In this document: piece after piece, positions 9,005 through 21,041 of the stretch
Position numbering within the stretch: the stretch's first letter is position 1
Layout of the letters: every line of letters begins with the position of its first letter
Assembly (NCBI RefSeq): GCF_016863115.1
Contig: NZ_BOOG01000040.1
Location: 1-64,000 of the forward strand
Origin: Sphaerimonospora thailandensis
GTDB lineage: Bacteria > Actinomycetota > Actinomycetes > Streptosporangiales > Streptosporangiaceae
Reading direction: 5' to 3'
Length of the DNA stretch: 64,000 nucleotides
Made by a program: the position numbers and the translations under genes
The notes under the pieces: generated by a model
What the model was told of the DNA's origin: nothing
Database searches by the model: none
The model's input: the letters and a program-made list of their open reading frames with translations, nothing else

Positions 9005-10963
9005 GTGAGGCGCGCCGGGCCGGTCACCGTGATCGCGGTCACGGGGCTCATGGTCGTCGCGACCTGGGTGTCGTGGTTCGCCGGCGGACTCACCGTGGGC
9101 GACGCGGCCGAGTCGTACCTGTTGACCAACAGCGCGATGTCGGTGACGTTCACCGCGTTCGGCGCGCTGGTGCTGGCGCACCGGCCGCGGCACCGGGTCG
9201 GGCTGCTCTTCGCGGCCTACGGCGCCTGTTACACCGTCAGCGTGGCCTGCCTGGGCATGCTGTCGGGCGTGTTCACGCTGTCCCCCGGCTGGGAACGCGC
9301 GATCACCCTGGTCGGCATCACTGTGTGGATCCCGGCGCCGACGGTCGGCCTACCCTTGATCTTGCAGTTGTTCCCCGACGGCCGACCGCTGTCGCGCAGG
9401 TGGCGTCCGCTGGTCGTGGTGACCGTCGCGTTGACCCTGCTGGCGCCGACCTTGACGCTGCAACCCGGCGGGGACAGCGCCGAGCCGACGGCCGAGCACG
9501 GTCCGCTTCTGCCCGACGCGGTAGGGCGGGTCATGGCGGGCCTGGTGCCGGTGTTCGTCGTCGCCGCCGGTCTGGTCCTGCTGGGCAGTGTCATCGCGCT
9601 CGGGCTTCGCGCATACCGGTCGCGGGGCGCGCAGCGACTGCAGGTGATGTGGCTGCTGTGGGCGGTGGTGCTGTTCGTGGCGCTGAACCTGCAGCGGATC
9701 TTCACCACCGACGGGCCGATCCTGTTCCTGCTCACCCTGCCGCTGATCCCCGCCGCCGTCACAGTGGCGATCGTGCGGCACCAACTCTACGACATCCGGT
9801 TGATCGTCAACCGATCCCTGGTGTACGGCCTGCTCACGCTGGGCGTGATCGGCGCGTACCTGGGCATCGTCGCGGGCCTCACTCCGCTGGCCGGCGACCG
9901 GCTGTCGGCGAATCCGCTGGTCGCGACCGCAGTGATCGCGGTGGCGTTCGCGCCGGCCCGATCCCTCGTGCAGTCCCTCGTGGACCGGCTCATGTACGGC
10001 CAGCGTCGGGATCCGGCCGAGGCCGCCGCCCGAGTCGGGGTCCGAATCGGCACGGGCCTGGAAGGAGTGCTGCGCGCGCTGTGCGAGGCGCTGCGCCTGC
10101 CGTACGCCGCGATCAGCTCCGACGGCCGCCTTACCGCGACCTATGGCCGGCCCACGCCGGCCTGGCACACGGTGGCGATCGAGGTGGCGGAAGGGCATCC
10201 AGCCGACCTGCTCGTCGGGTTGCGCACGGGGGAAACACGGCTGTCCGGCGCAGACCGGCGCGCGCTGGAACTGCTGGTGGCGCCCGTCGGCCTCGCATTG
10301 CAGGCAGTACGTCTGTCCGAACAGCTACGCGAGTCACGCATGCGCATCGTGACCGCCCGTGAAGAGGAGCGCCGACGGCTGCGCCGCGACCTGCATGACG
10401 GCCTGGGCACCGCGTTGACCGCGGTCACGCTCAAGGCCGACGCGGCCCACAACCTGCGGCAGACCGACCCGGACCGTTGCGGGCAACTGCTACTCGACCT
10501 GCGCGCCGACCTGACCTCCACGATCGCGGATATCCGGCGGCTGGTCTACGACCTGCGTCCGCCCGACCTTGACGAACTGGGTCTGGTCGGCGCGCTGCGT
10601 CAGCACGCCCAGCAGTCCTGGCACCGTGATCAGACCGAGTTCTTGGTCACCATCGACGTTCCCGACGACCTGGCGCCCTTGCCTGCCGCCGTCGAGGTGG
10701 CCGCCTACCGGATCGCCACCGAGGCGGTGACCAACGCACTTCGCCATGGCGATGCCAACGTCTGCCGGGTGTCGCTGCGCACTGATCACGCCCTGCATCT
10801 GGAGGTGCTCGACAACGGCACCGCCATGGCCGGTTCGTGGCCTCACGGTGTCGGCCTGCGCTCCATGCACGAGCGGGCCGCGGAACTCGGGGGCGCACTC
10901 AGCGCCGGACCGACCAACCAGGGTGGACGCGTCCACGCCCTGCTACCACTGGAGCACATATGA
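9005..10963 (+). CDS. Two-component sensor histidine kinase (NarL/LiaS type, HisKA_3)
   Basis: A 652-aa membrane sensor. The N-terminal ~330 residues contain about ten hydrophobic segments, a large membrane input region. The cytoplasmic part has a degenerate GAF-like linker, then the HisKA_3 phosphoacceptor motif EEERRRLRRDLHDGLG with His near residue 463. An HATPase_c domain follows (N box EAVTNALRHG near 573, then DNGTAMAG and GLRSMHERAAELGG). It should autophosphorylate and pass phosphate to the response regulator encoded by the next gene, whose start overlaps its stop by 4 bp. The GTG at 9005 is preceded by GAGG; the exact start is uncertain because the frame is open upstream. The signal is unknown. 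Confidence 0.9.
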   Translation: MRRAGPVTVIAVTGLMVVATWVSWFAGGLTVGDAAESYLLTNSAMSVTFTAFGALVLAHRPRHRVGLLFAAYGACYTVSVACLGMLSGVFTLSPGWERAITLVGITVWIPAPTVGLPLILQLFPDGRPLSRRWRPLVVVTVALTLLAPTLTLQPGGDSAEPTAEHGPLLPDAVGRVMAGLVPVFVVAAGLVLLGSVIALGLRAYRSRGAQRLQVMWLLWAVVLFVALNLQRIFTTDGPILFLLTLPLIPAAVTVAIVRHQLYDIRLIVNRSLVYGLLTLGVIGAYLGIVAGLTPLAGDRLSANPLVATAVIAVAFAPARSLVQSLVDRLMYGQRRDPAEAAARVGVRIGTGLEGVLRALCEALRLPYAAISSDGRLTATYGRPTPAWHTVAIEVAEGHPADLLVGLRTGETRLSGADRRALELLVAPVGLALQAVRLSEQLRESRMRIVTAREEERRRLRRDLHDGLGTALTAVTLKADAAHNLRQTDPDRCGQLLLDLRADLTSTIADIRRLVYDLRPPDLDELGLVGALRQHAQQSWHRDQTEFLVTIDVPDDLAPLPAAVEVAAYRIATEAVTNALRHGDANVCRVSLRTDHALHLEVLDNGTAMAGSWPHGVGLRSMHERAAELGGALSAGPTNQGGRVHALLPLEHI

Positions 10964-11625
10964 ACGCCGACGACCCGATCCGCATCGTCATCGTCGACGA
11001 CCATCCGCTGATGCGAGAAGGGTTGCGCGCCCTGGTCTCCTCACTACCCGACGTCGAGGTGGTGGGCGAGGCGGGCGACGGCGAGGCCGCTCGCCGCGAA
11101 ACCCAGCTCACCCAGCCCGACGTCGTGGTCATGGATCTGCACATGCCCGGCGCCAACGGGGTGGACGCGACCCGCGCGATCCTGCGCACCACACCCGGAA
11201 CGCGGGTACTCGTGCTGACCATGTTCGAGGACGACGAGTCGGTGTTCGCCGCCATGCGGGCCGGCGCCGCCGGCTACCTCGTCAAGGGGGCGCAGCAGGA
11301 CGAGATCGTCCGAGCGATCCGCTCCGTCGCCGCCGGCCAGGCCATCTTCGGCCCGAGCGTGGCACGCCGGATCATCGACTTCTTCGCCCGCGCGGGCAGC
11401 GCCTCCCAGGCGGCGGAGCCCTTCCCCGAACTCACCGCCCGCGAGCGCGAGGTCCTCGACCTCATCGCGACCGGCCTCGCCAACTCCGCGATCGCCCGCC
11501 GCCTCGGCATCAGCCCCAAGACCGTCAGCAACCACATCTCCGCGATCTTCACCAAGCTCCAGGTCGCCGACCGTGCCGAGGCCATCATCCGGGCCAGGCA
11601 GGCCGGCCTCGGCAACACACTCTGA
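10960..11625 (+). CDS. NarL/FixJ-family response regulator
   Basis: A 221-aa regulator with an N-terminal receiver domain (VDDH, phosphoacceptor Asp in VVMDLHMPG near residue 58, Lys in YLVKGA) and a C-terminal LuxR HTH (LTAREREVLDLIATGLANSAIARRLG, then KTVSNHISAIFTKL; quoted here as two separate blocks). The ATG overlaps the sensor kinase stop (ATGA), showing translational coupling. It most likely controls its own locus and possibly the divergent membrane protein gene. Confidence 0.95.
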   Translation: MNADDPIRIVIVDDHPLMREGLRALVSSLPDVEVVGEAGDGEAARRETQLTQPDVVVMDLHMPGANGVDATRAILRTTPGTRVLVLTMFEDDESVFAAMRAGAAGYLVKGAQQDEIVRAIRSVAAGQAIFGPSVARRIIDFFARAGSASQAAEPFPELTAREREVLDLIATGLANSAIARRLGISPKTVSNHISAIFTKLQVADRAEAIIRARQAGLGNTL

Positions 11626-11654
11626 ATATGAAGATCCTCTTCACCACGAGCGGA

Positions 11655-12386
11655 TCAGCGTTCGGCCGTGCCGTCCGGTGCCGCGGTGGGCAGCGTGTCG
11701 AGCAGTTCGTCCGCCCAGGCCAGGTCGTAGGCGTCCACTCGCGGGAAACCGCCCTCGTCGGGGTCGCCGGTCCACTGGTAGGTGACGCCGGGGTTGTGTA
11801 CGGCATAGCCCCCGGGGCCGAACACGTGTCCGCTGCCCTTGATCTCGGGGCCCTGGGCGATCCGCCACTGGTCGTAGACGTCGGCGCGTCCACCGCCCTG
11901 GGCGAGCGCGGCGGCGAGCGCATCGGCGTCGACGGAGTCGCACTTCTCCGCGATGTCGAGGATCACGGAGTGGACGCTGATGCACGCGCTGTCGACGAAG
12001 AAGGCCCGGCGCAGGGCCATGTCCAGTTCGTCGCTCGCCCGCAGCCCGCCGACCTCCGGCGCCTTGGCGGCCTGGACGGCTTCCATCGCGGGCAGGGTGG
12101 TGACCGGGTAGGTCCAGTCGGGGCCCCGCCACAGCCGCCACCCGAGTTGGGGGCGGTGAGCGGCGAGCATCACGATCTCGGGGTCCACGATGTGCTTCGG
12201 GGTCGGCTGCCGGTTGAACAGTTCGAGCGGGAACGCCCGGTGGTCGATGAGCAGCGGCGCACCGCGTCGGTCGGCGGCGGCGTGCAGTGTGTGCAGCGCG
12301 AGCGTGGCCCACGGACAGCCGACGTCCGACCAGACGGTCACCATCGGGGCATCCGCTGTCGCGGCTGGAACGTCGTTCGTCGACAT
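11655..12386 (-). CDS. DsbA/FrnE-like thioredoxin-fold protein with a single active-site cysteine
   Basis: A 243-aa protein of the DsbA-like family (FrnE / 2-hydroxychromene-2-carboxylate isomerase branch). The N-terminal active-site region reads WSDVGCPWATLA near residues 18-29. The usual CPxC motif is CPWA here, so the resolving cysteine is missing. HRAFPLELFN and the helical insertion typical of the fold follow. There is no signal peptide, so it acts in the cytosol. Without the second Cys it cannot be a classic disulfide oxidase; a thiol-transferase, mycothiol-linked or isomerase role is more likely (inference). The ATG at 12386 has AGGAGA upstream. It follows acnA on the same strand after 65 bp. 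Confidence 0.8.
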   Translation of the reverse strand: MSTNDVPAATADAPMVTVWSDVGCPWATLALHTLHAAADRRGAPLLIDHRAFPLELFNRQPTPKHIVDPEIVMLAAHRPQLGWRLWRGPDWTYPVTTLPAMEAVQAAKAPEVGGLRASDELDMALRRAFFVDSACISVHSVILDIAEKCDSVDADALAAALAQGGGRADVYDQWRIAQGPEIKGSGHVFGPGGYAVHNPGVTYQWTGDPDEGGFPRVDAYDLAWADELLDTLPTAAPDGTAER

Positions 12387-12451
12387 CAAGGATTCTCCTG
12401 GCCTGTTCTTCGGTCGCGACTCATTCGTTTGCCACGGCATTCCGGGGCCCC

Positions 12452-15232
<2,781 letters not shown>

Positions 15233-15244
15233 GTCGAACCCCTC

Positions 15245-15997
15245 TCATGCTCCCCCGCGGTGCCGCCAGGCACGTACCAGCCGCACCAGCGGGTCGTGGC
15301 ACCGGTCGGCGATCCGCTCCTTCATCGCGATGATCGCGTTATCGGTGATCTTGATCCCGGCCGGGCAGACCTCGGTGCAGCACTTGGTGACGTTGCACAG
15401 GCCGAGCCCGTCCTCCTCGCGCAGTTCCCGGAGGCGGTCGCCGGTGTCCAGGGGATGCATGGCGAGTTCCGCATGGCGGATGAAGAACCTCGGGCCGGCG
15501 TAGCTCGGTTTGTTCTCCTCGTGATCGCGGATGACGTGGCAGACGTCCTGGCACAGCCAGCACTCGATGCACTTGCGGAACTCCTGCGAACGGCCGACAT
15601 CCTCCCGGAACATCCGGTACTCCCCGGGGGCGAGGTCCGGCGGCGGGGCGAAGCAGGCGACCCGCCGGTCCCTGTCGTAGTTCCAGGAGACGTCGCAGAC
15701 CAGGTCCCGGATGATGGGGAAGGTCCGCAGCGGGGTGACCGTGACGCGGCCGTACGGCAGGGCCGACAGCCGGGCCATGCACATCAGCTTGGGGCGGCCG
15801 TTGATCTCCGCGCTGCACGAACCGCATTTGCCCGCCTTGCAGTTCCACCGCACGGCGAGATCTCCCGCCTGGGTGGCCTGCAGGCGGAGCACAGCGTCCA
15901 GGACGACCTCGCCCTTCTGCACGGGCACGAGGTATTCGACGAGTTCACCGCCGCTCGCGTCGCCACGCCACACCCGAAGCGACAGGTCACCGGCCAT
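15245..15997 (-). CDS. Succinate dehydrogenase / fumarate reductase iron-sulfur subunit (SdhB-like), orphan
   Basis: A 250-aa SdhB/FrdB-type subunit carrying electrons from a flavoprotein to quinone. Cys ligands for all three clusters are present: [2Fe-2S] in CKAGKCGSC (about 51-60), [4Fe-4S] in CIECWLCQDVC (about 141-151) and the third cluster region CNVTKCCTEVCPAG (about 199-212). The ATG at 15997 is favoured by GGAAGG upstream; a start at 16030 would add 11 residues. No sdhA, sdhC or sdhD lies in the window, which is unusual, since SdhB genes normally sit in an operon with them. It is the first gene of an operon with acnA. The partner subunits must be elsewhere, or the protein serves another flavoenzyme. 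Confidence 0.9.
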   Translation of the reverse strand: MAGDLSLRVWRGDASGGELVEYLVPVQKGEVVLDAVLRLQATQAGDLAVRWNCKAGKCGSCSAEINGRPKLMCMARLSALPYGRVTVTPLRTFPIIRDLVCDVSWNYDRDRRVACFAPPPDLAPGEYRMFREDVGRSQEFRKCIECWLCQDVCHVIRDHEENKPSYAGPRFFIRHAELAMHPLDTGDRLRELREEDGLGLCNVTKCCTEVCPAGIKITDNAIIAMKERIADRCHDPLVRLVRAWRHRGGA

Positions 15998-16191
15998 ACC
16001 ATCGCCACCTTCCCCATCAGATCCCGTCAAACCCCGTCGTAGCGGTCACTCGGGCCGTCGTGTCCGGGTAAGTCACCGGGTGTCGATGCATCTCGCGAAT
16101 ATCCACGGCCACATACCCCTTCGATAATTGACTAAGCGGGGGATATTGGGACAAACCATCAGATAGCACGCGGGTTGATCCGGGAGGCGAG

Positions 16192-16659
16192 GTGCAGGTC
16201 AAGGAGATCATGACGGCCCCGGTCGTCACAGTGGCGGAGGACACGCCCGTACCTGCGGTGGCGGCCCTGCTGCGCAGCCGGCGGATCAGCGCGGTTCCCG
16301 TGGTCGATGCCGGCGGCGCCGTCGTGGGACTGGTCAGCGACTACGACCTGCTGGCTCGTCAGGGGGCGACCGCCGCCGAGGTGATGACCAGCGCGGTGAT
16401 CTGCGTCACCGAGGACACCGACGTGGACGAGGTCCGCCACCTGCTGGTGGACCGGCGGATCCGGCGCGTCCCCGTTCTGGCCGGGGGCCGGCTGGTCGGC
16501 ATCGTCAGCCGGTCGGATGTCGTGGTCCTGCTGACCACGGAATGGGCGTGCGCCGTGTGCGGCGAGGTCACGCGGGGCGAGCGCCCCCCGCCTCGCTGCC
16601 CCAAGTGTCAGGCCGAGGCCGACCGGTTCGCCCCCCAGGAGCCGCTCCCAGGCAGTTGA
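16192..16659 (+). CDS. CBS-domain pair protein with C-terminal zinc ribbon
   Basis: A 155-aa protein made of two CBS motifs (EIMTAPVVTVAEDTPV at the start and VMTSAVICVTEDTDV near residue 65), forming one Bateman module that senses adenine nucleotides. A short C-terminal zinc ribbon follows with CAVCGE and CPKCQ pairs (about 122-146). The GTG at 16192 has GGGAGGCGAG upstream. It heads the strand that carries the pyruvate-dehydrogenase-like operon and diverges from sdhB-acnA. I infer an energy-charge sensor acting on this carbon module, either on an enzyme complex or through protein binding by the ribbon. Confidence 0.85.
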   Translation: MQVKEIMTAPVVTVAEDTPVPAVAALLRSRRISAVPVVDAGGAVVGLVSDYDLLARQGATAAEVMTSAVICVTEDTDVDEVRHLLVDRRIRRVPVLAGGRLVGIVSRSDVVVLLTTEWACAVCGEVTRGERPPPRCPKCQAEADRFAPQEPLPGS

Positions 16660-16722
16660 GATGACCCGTTCAGATGACCCGTTGAGATGACGCACGCTTT
16701 CGATGTCAGGAGGCACCCGGCG

Positions 16723-17871
16723 ATGGTCGCGAACACACCCGGACCGGCGTCGAGCCCCGAGCCCGGCCCGGCGCATGGCGCCCGATCCGATGTAGGCGCG
16801 GTACGACCGCCGGGCGCGTCCGAGGACGCCGAGGTGCTGCGCGGCTACTACCGGCAGATGGCGCTGATCCGGGCGTTCGAACTGCGCTCGGCGGAGATGT
16901 ACGCCCGGGCGAAGATCGGCGGCTACTGCCACCTCAACCTCGGCGAGGAGGCGACCGTCGTCGGCCTGATGGCCGCGCTGCGCCCGTCGGACTACCTGTT
17001 CGCCGGCTATCGGGTGCACGGGTACGCGCTCGCCCGCGGAGCCGAACCGGGACGGGTGATGGCCGAGCTGTTCGGCCGGGTCACCGGCATGTCCGGCGGC
17101 CGCGGCGGCTCGATGCACCTGTTCGACGCCGGTCTACGCCTGCTCGGCGGCTACGGCATCGTCGGCGGCCAGTTGCCCCCGGCGACCGGTGCGGCGCTGG
17201 CCATCGCCTATCGCGGGGCGCCCGGGCCCGACAGTGAGGCGGTGATGTGCCTGCTCGGCGACGGCACCACGAACATCGGCGCCTTCCACGAGGCGCTCAA
17301 CCTCGCCGCGGTCTGGCGCCTGCCCATCGTTTACGCGATCGTCAACAATCAGCTGGGGATGGGCACCCCTGTCGAGGCGGCGTCGGGAGAGCCGGAGCTG
17401 TTCCGGCGGGGCTGCTCGTACCGGATCCCGGGCGAACGGGTGGACGGCAACGACGTGCTCGCGGTCCGCGACGCCGCGCTCGCGCTGATGGAAAGCGCGC
17501 GCGAGGAACACCGGCCCGGTCTGCTGGAGGCCGTCAGCTACCGGATACGCGGGCACTCCGTGGTCGACCCGGCCCGCTACCGGTCGGCGGAGGAGACCCA
17601 GCGGGTACGCGACCTCGATCCGTTGCCCGCCTTCCGCGCCCGCCTGATCGAGGGCGGGGTGCTCGACCAGGAGACGGCGGCGCGGATCGACGACGAGACC
17701 GAGCGGACGGTGACCGCCGCGATCGAGTTCGCCGACACCAGTCCGCCCCCGCCCGTCGACACGCTGTTCGACGGCGTCTACGCCACCCCGGTCCCCAACG
17801 TCTTCACCGGCCTGCCGGGCGACCCGCCGCCCGATGGCCAGACCACCGTCACCACACTCGGGGAGAGCTGA
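16723..17871 (+). CDS. pdhA: Pyruvate/2-oxoacid dehydrogenase E1 component, alpha subunit
   Basis: TPP-dependent E1 alpha subunit, 382 aa, which decarboxylates a 2-oxoacid and passes the acyl group to lipoyl-E2. The TPP/Mg motif begins GDGTTNIGAFHEALN (about residue 180) and continues to the NNQLGMGTP region. The phosphorylation-loop-like stretch RIRGHSVVDPARYR lies near 275-290. The ATG at 16723 has AGGAGG 9 nt upstream, better than the in-frame ATG at 16687. The beta-subunit gene starts 2 bp after the stop. The subfamily (pyruvate, branched-chain or acetoin) is not fixed by sequence alone; the E1alpha-E1beta-E2 order with GGYCHLNLGEE resembles pyruvate/acetoin types. Confidence 0.92.
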   Translation: MVANTPGPASSPEPGPAHGARSDVGAVRPPGASEDAEVLRGYYRQMALIRAFELRSAEMYARAKIGGYCHLNLGEEATVVGLMAALRPSDYLFAGYRVHGYALARGAEPGRVMAELFGRVTGMSGGRGGSMHLFDAGLRLLGGYGIVGGQLPPATGAALAIAYRGAPGPDSEAVMCLLGDGTTNIGAFHEALNLAAVWRLPIVYAIVNNQLGMGTPVEAASGEPELFRRGCSYRIPGERVDGNDVLAVRDAALALMESAREEHRPGLLEAVSYRIRGHSVVDPARYRSAEETQRVRDLDPLPAFRARLIEGGVLDQETAARIDDETERTVTAAIEFADTSPPPPVDTLFDGVYATPVPNVFTGLPGDPPPDGQTTVTTLGES

Positions 17872-17873
17872 CC

Positions 17874-18932
17874 GTGGGCCGGACAACCGTGGGCCGGACA
17901 GCGGAGCAGACAGCCGAGCAGGCCGTCACCTACCGGCAGGCGCTGCACGACACGCTGCGCGCCGAGATGCTGCGGGACGAGGACGTACTGCTCCTCGGTG
18001 AGGAGATCGGCGTCTTCGAAGGGTCGTACAAGATCACTGCAGGCCTGCTGGACGAGTTCGGACCGCGGCGGGTGCGCGACACGCCGATCTGTGAGGAGGG
18101 GTTCGTCGGCGCCGCGATCGGCGCGGCCATGCTCGGGCTGCGGCCCGTCGTGGAGATCATGACGATCAACTTCAGCCTGCTCGCCATCGACCAGATCGTC
18201 AACCACGCGGCGAAGATGCGGGCGATGTTCGGCGGCCAGGTCTCGGTGCCGATGGTGATCCGCACCCCGGGCGGCGGCGGTCAGCAGCTCGCCGCGACCC
18301 ACTCGCAGAACCTGGAGGTCTTCTACGCCCACGTGCCCGGACTGAAGGTCGTCGCCCCGTCCACACCCGCGGACGCCAAAGGCCTGCTGGCCAGTGCCGT
18401 ACGCGACGACGACCCGGTGCTCTTCCTGGAGAACCTGGCGCTGTACAACACCAAGGGCGTCGTGCCAGGCGGTGATCACATTGTTCGGATCGGCACCGCC
18501 GCGGTCGCCAAGGAGGGAAGTGACCTGACCCTCGTCGCCTACTCCCGCGCGGCCGTGATCGCCCACGACGTCGCCCGACGCCTGGAGGACGAGGGCGTCT
18601 CAGCCGAAGTGATCGACCTGCGCAGCCTGCGCCCACTGGACCGCGCGACGGTGTGCGCCTCGGCCCGCAAGACCGGCCGCGCGATCGTGCTGGAGGATGA
18701 CTGGCTGAGCTACGGGATCGGCGCGGAGATCGCCGCCACCATCGCCGAGGGCGCCTTCGACTACCTCGACGCGCCCGTCCGCCGGGTGGCGGCCGCCGAG
18801 GTTCCTCTCCCGTACGCCAAACCGCTGGAGCTCGCCGCCCTGCCGGACGCGGCGGCCCTGACCCGGGTGATCCGTGAAGTCCTCGAGGCCACCCGCTTCG
18901 TGCCGCGCCGCGTCCCGTCCAGCCAGGGGTAG
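17874..18932 (+). CDS. pdhB: Pyruvate/2-oxoacid dehydrogenase E1 component, beta subunit
   Basis: E1 beta subunit of 352 aa that forms the alpha2beta2 heterotetramer with the upstream product. Family motifs [34 protein letters not shown] and the transketolase C-terminal region [11 protein letters not shown] are present. The GTG at 17874 follows the alpha-subunit stop by 2 bp with GGGGAGAG before it. The N-terminal ~18 residues include a duplicated GRTTVGRT-type stretch read from a tandem GTGGGCCGGACA repeat; a second GTG at 17886 is an alternative start. Confidence 0.93.
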   Translation: MGRTTVGRTAEQTAEQAVTYRQALHDTLRAEMLRDEDVLLLGEEIGVFEGSYKITAGLLDEFGPRRVRDTPICEEGFVGAAIGAAMLGLRPVVEIMTINFSLLAIDQIVNHAAKMRAMFGGQVSVPMVIRTPGGGGQQLAATHSQNLEVFYAHVPGLKVVAPSTPADAKGLLASAVRDDDPVLFLENLALYNTKGVVPGGDHIVRIGTAAVAKEGSDLTLVAYSRAAVIAHDVARRLEDEGVSAEVIDLRSLRPLDRATVCASARKTGRAIVLEDDWLSYGIGAEIAATIAEGAFDYLDAPVRRVAAAEVPLPYAKPLELAALPDAAALTRVIREVLEATRFVPRRVPSSQG

Positions 18933-18942
18933 GAGGCCTGAC

Positions 18943-20334
18943 ATGCCCGAAATCTTCATGCCGCGCCTGTCCGACACGATGGAAGAGGGGACCATCAGCC
19001 GCTGGCTCAAGCGTGAGGGGGACCAGATCCGCAGAGGCGATGTCCTCGCCGAGATCGAAACCGACAAGGCCGTCATGGAGCTGGAGGCCTACGAGGAGGG
19101 ACCGCTGACCCGCATCCTCGTCCCCGAGGGCGGCGCGGTGCCGATCGGCGCACCCGTCGCCGTCGTCGGCACCGGGGCAGGCACTGAGACCGGGACCAGC
19201 ACCGGGACCAGCACCGGTGCCGGCGCCGAGGCCGGAGCGGAACCCGGGCAGCCGGCCCGCCCGCCCGCGACCCCCGAGCCGGCAACCCCCGAGCCGACAG
19301 CCCCGGAGCAGGCGGCGCCGGCACAGCCATCCGAACCCGTCTCACCGATCAGGTTGCCGTCCTCGCCGCTCTCCCGGCGCCTGGCCAGCCGGCACGGCAT
19401 CGACATCACCACCCTCACCGGGAGCGGCCCCGGCGGCCGGGTGATACGCGCCGACGTGGAGGAGGCCATCGCCCGGCGCGACGAGCGCCCTGCCACGACC
19501 CGCACGGCCCGCACGGCCCGTCCCGAGGCGGCATCGCCCGCGGAGCCCACCCCCCGGGCGTCTCGGGCAGAGGAGAAGACCCCCGAACGTGCCGAGACGG
19601 TACGCGAGGGCGAGGAACGAGAGATCGAAAAGGCCGAGAAAGCCGGGGATGTCGAGGAAGTCCCCCTGACCGCGGTACGCCGCATCACCGCCAGAAGACT
19701 GATCCAGAGCGTCCAGCAGGCCCCGCACTTCTACCTCACGACGATGGTGGACGCCGAGCCGCTGCTCGCCTTCCGCGCCGAGGTCAACACGCGCCTCGGT
19801 GAGCGCGGTCCGCGTGTCACCGTCACCGATCTGATCGTCAAGGCCTGCGCCATCGAGCTTCGCGAGCATCCCGAGGTGAACGCGTCCTGGGCCGACACCC
19901 GCATCCTGCGGCACCGCCGGGTGCACATCGGGATCGCGGTCGCCCTCGACGACGGCCTGATCGTGCCGGTCGTCCACGACGCCGACGTGAGGACCCTCAC
20001 CGAGATCGCCCGTGAAGCACACGCCCTCGCGGACAAGGCCCGGGCGGGGCGTCTCACCCTGGACGAGCTCGGCGGCGGAACCTTCACCGTCAGCAACCTC
20101 GGACCGTTCGGCATCGATCACTTCACCGCGGTCATCAACCCTCCGCAGGCGGCGATCCTCGCCGTCGGCGCCGCGCAGCCTCAACCTGTCGTACGCGACG
20201 GCGAACTCGCCGTCGGCACCATGATGGCGCTGACCCTGTCCATCGACCACCGCGTTCTGGACGGCGCCACGGGGGCCGCCTTCCTCACCGGCCTCAAGGA
20301 GCTTCTGCAACAGCCCCTGCGCATGGTCGTGTAG
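18943..20334 (+). CDS. pdhC: Dihydrolipoamide acyltransferase (E2) of the 2-oxoacid dehydrogenase complex
   Basis: A 463-aa E2 core protein. One N-terminal lipoyl domain (residues 1-78, lipoyl-Lys in [10 protein letters not shown] near residue 43) is followed by a Gly/Thr/Ser/Ala/Pro-rich linker (about 80-135). A peripheral subunit-binding domain follows ([15 protein letters not shown] and GSGPGGRV, about 140-172), then a second, highly charged Glu/Lys/Arg linker (about 175-235). The C-terminal acyltransferase domain ends with the catalytic motif [12 protein letters not shown] near 433-444. The ATG at 18943 has GTAGGAGG upstream. It is the last gene of the operon; no E3 is encoded here, so lipoamide dehydrogenase must be shared from elsewhere. 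Confidence 0.94.
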   Translation: MPEIFMPRLSDTMEEGTISRWLKREGDQIRRGDVLAEIETDKAVMELEAYEEGPLTRILVPEGGAVPIGAPVAVVGTGAGTETGTSTGTSTGAGAEAGAEPGQPARPPATPEPATPEPTAPEQAAPAQPSEPVSPIRLPSSPLSRRLASRHGIDITTLTGSGPGGRVIRADVEEAIARRDERPATTRTARTARPEAASPAEPTPRASRAEEKTPERAETVREGEEREIEKAEKAGDVEEVPLTAVRRITARRLIQSVQQAPHFYLTTMVDAEPLLAFRAEVNTRLGERGPRVTVTDLIVKACAIELREHPEVNASWADTRILRHRRVHIGIAVALDDGLIVPVVHDADVRTLTEIAREAHALADKARAGRLTLDELGGGTFTVSNLGPFGIDHFTAVINPPQAAILAVGAAQPQPVVRDGELAVGTMMALTLSIDHRVLDGATGAAFLTGLKELLQQPLRMVV

Positions 20335-20347
20335 TCACGCGGCCGAT

Positions 20348-20382
20348 CCGGTTCCCGGCATCCCCCCGATGCCGGGGACCGG
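20348..20382 (+). terminator. Hairpin terminator after the E1/E2 operon
   Basis: A 14-bp stem with one G-T wobble (CCGGTTCCCGGCAT pairing with ATGCCGGGGACCGG) and a C-rich 7-nt loop, 14 bp after the E2 stop. It separates this operon from the convergent acidic-protein genes. Confidence 0.75.
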
Positions 20383-20482
20383 CGTCCTCCCGGGTCGTCC
20401 GGCGTCGGTCCCCGGAGCCGAAGTCGGGCTCGGGCGCGGAGGCGGCTCCGGCGTGTGCCGTCAGGCACGCGAGAGGTCCGCG

Positions 20483-21028
20483 TCAGTACAGGCGCCCGGT
20501 GCCTTCACCGGGCAGGTAACCGCCGTCGTCGGCGTCGGTACGGCCCGAGCCGACGTCCGGATCGTCCTCGCCCGGCGCCGCCCACTCCAGGTCGCCGCCG
20601 ACGTGCCCGCCTTCTCCGACGCGGTACGGCATGGAGCCGCGCGGCGTGTCGTCCTCGACGACACCGTGCTCGGCCTCATCCACAGGCCCCTGCACCCGGA
20701 AGCCGGGGCGGCCGCCATGTCCCTGCTCTTCGATGGCGTCCGGCGGCATCGGGTGCGGGCTGGGGCCGGCGGTCTCCAGGTGATCCGGGACCTCGTCGGT
20801 GCGGGCCGCCACCGACTTCTCGTCCGACCCGGCGGTCACGCCCCACTCGTCGTCGCGTCCGGTGACGTAACCCATCGGCTTGGCGTAGCCGCTCGCGGGC
20901 TCGGCCGTGTCGTCCGGCTTGCCCCGTGGACTCCGGTTGGCGCCGCGGATCGACGCCGGACCGATGTCGCCGCCCATGTTGTGCAGATCGCTGTCGAAAG
21001 TAGTGCCCTTGTCCTCTTCCCTTGGCAT
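20483..21028 (-). CDS. Acidic, low-complexity hypothetical protein
   Basis: A 181-aa hydrophilic protein rich in Asp, Glu, Gly and Pro, with no transmembrane segment and no domain I recognise. It is probably intrinsically disordered. Codon use has the strong GC3 bias of its neighbours. The start MPREEDKGTTF has GGAGGACGAG a few bases upstream. It lies 13 bp after the next acidic protein gene, so the two appear to be one operon. Similar small acidic proteins occur in actinobacteria without assigned function. Confidence 0.65.
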   Translation of the reverse strand: MPREEDKGTTFDSDLHNMGGDIGPASIRGANRSPRGKPDDTAEPASGYAKPMGYVTGRDDEWGVTAGSDEKSVAARTDEVPDHLETAGPSPHPMPPDAIEEQGHGGRPGFRVQGPVDEAEHGVVEDDTPRGSMPYRVGEGGHVGGDLEWAAPGEDDPDVGSGRTDADDGGYLPGEGTGRLY

Positions 21029-21041
21029 CGCTCGTCCTCCC

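Noticed and set aside
9356-9370. TGATCTTGCAGTT identical to the core of the palindromic element at 35.5 kb
   Set aside because: It lies in frame inside the sensor kinase gene with no inverted partner nearby, so it is a chance match of coding sequence.
16126-16160. TTGACT -35-like hexamer and half DosR-like GGGAC before the CBS gene
   Set aside because: No -10 at suitable distance and no GTCCC half to complete a DosR box.
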